Shown here one piece after another: positions 1 to 64,000 of a stretch of 64,000 nucleotides of DNA. The position numbers were made by a program, and so were the translations under genes. The DNA is from Shinisaurus crocodilurus (Eukaryota; Chordata; Lepidosauria; Squamata; Shinisauridae), in assembly GCA_021292165.1 (NCBI GenBank), contig CM037881.1, forward strand, positions 310,001 to 374,000, written 5' to 3'. A model generated the notes under the pieces. The model searched no databases, was not told the origin of the DNA, and saw nothing but the letters and a program-made list of their open reading frames with translations. The first letter of the stretch is position 1; each line of letters begins with the position of its first letter.

Positions 1-642
1 CAACTCTCTGATCCTATGAACAACATACCTATGAGGTTGGCAACTATTCTTCTGTTTCTGTAGAACTGAGGCTGAGAAGTCACAACTTGCCCATGGCTTC
101 ATAACAAATCCCAGGCCAGAGTCCAGAACTCTTATGCACAGGATTATGAAAGCTATCAATATAATTTCCAAAAGAACTTGTTCATGTTTCTTAGAGGGAA
201 AAAGATTTCAGTCTGTTTGCCTTGCTTGTTTGGGGGGTAGGGGTGGGGTAGGGAGTGATATGACAGCCATTAACAATATCTGAACAGTTGCCCTGAAAAG
301 AACAGTTGTGTTGTTTGTTTCCAGTACACAGTGTTGGAATAGATTATCCTCTTGGTACCCTCTGAACTGATGATCTACAGAAAACAAAAATTCATCATAG
401 CTAGGGTGGGAAGGGAAAGGACACGGATCAGGTGGGGATCTCTTTCCCTCCCTTCCCCAGGAGGACAGTGCCAATGTGGAAACATTGAGACATCCCTGGT
501 ATTTTTTTTGTAGGCAAACATTGATAATTGTGTATTCTTTCCAGGTGCCTCTTTCATTGGCGCGCCTCTCTCCCTGTGGCCAGCTGGACTTCATTCTCCC
601 TGTCTCTAACCAATGCTATTTCTGTCTTTCCTAACGCCCCAG
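1..642. other. Intron upstream of first visible exon
   Basis: Unique-looking DOCK6 intron ending in a pyrimidine tract and 'ccccag'. I see no repeat or gene in it. Confidence 0.5.

Positions 643-64000
<63,358 letters not shown>

Overview
The window is vertebrate genomic DNA: 64 kb of one intron-rich host gene on the + strand, with introns packed with transposable elements. Twenty-four consecutive exons, all with GT donors and AG acceptors and all joining in frame (3,185 coding nt, about 1,061 residues), encode the middle of a DOCK-C family guanine nucleotide exchange factor. The best match from recognised peptides is DOCK6: for example [48 protein letters not shown] and [12 protein letters not shown]. 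The first three exons lie in the DHR-1 (C2-like) domain. The rest cover the helical/ARM-like middle of the protein, and the last exon ends just before the DHR-2 exchange domain. The start codon, the DHR-1 N-terminal part, DHR-2 and the stop codon are outside the window.

The repeats suggest a reptile, most likely a squamate: CR1 and L2 LINEs (one L2 keeps a long open RT frame with a YADD box), a tRNA-headed SINE of Sauria/MIR CORE type, a 5S rRNA-headed SINE with a CR1 tail, Helitrons, a Tigger-like element and a large burst of hAT MITEs. The species cannot be named from this sequence alone.

Layout. 0.6-9.4 kb: DHR-1 exons, CR1, nested hAT MITEs, a fold-back element carrying a hammerhead-ribozyme-like core (3.6-4.4 kb) and a SINE nested in another MITE. 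9.4-19.4 kb: central exons with [11 protein letters not shown] and HSWVNSAYAPGG. 19.4-29.9 kb: the largest intron, holding a 560-bp inverted duplication around a 2-kb spacer, a second hammerhead fold-back nested in a hAT MITE, two tandem LTR-like units and an L2 fragment. 29.9-40.6 kb: a probable cassette exon, the [10 protein letters not shown] exon and on to the FFLHKK exon. 40.6-52.2 kb: another degenerate hammerhead fold-back, Tigger, two adjacent hAT elements, and a hAT unit carrying a copy of sequence from the first intron. 52.2-63.6 kb: L2 ORF, Helitrons, four-copy GACTCGAGTC-rich hAT family (also present at 37 and 47 kb), a tripled MITE and the final exons.

The most unusual features are: (i) palindromic, target-site-duplicated elements with hammerhead-like cores, two of which carry the central loop in opposite orientations; (ii) a hAT unit with a perfect 8-bp TSD carrying about 360 bp that matches the first DOCK6 intron; (iii) a hAT family with both ends filled with GACTCGAGTC-type motifs; (iv) a single hAT MITE with three tandem hairpin units. 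Only the host gene and the L2 RT fragment encode long, recognisable protein.
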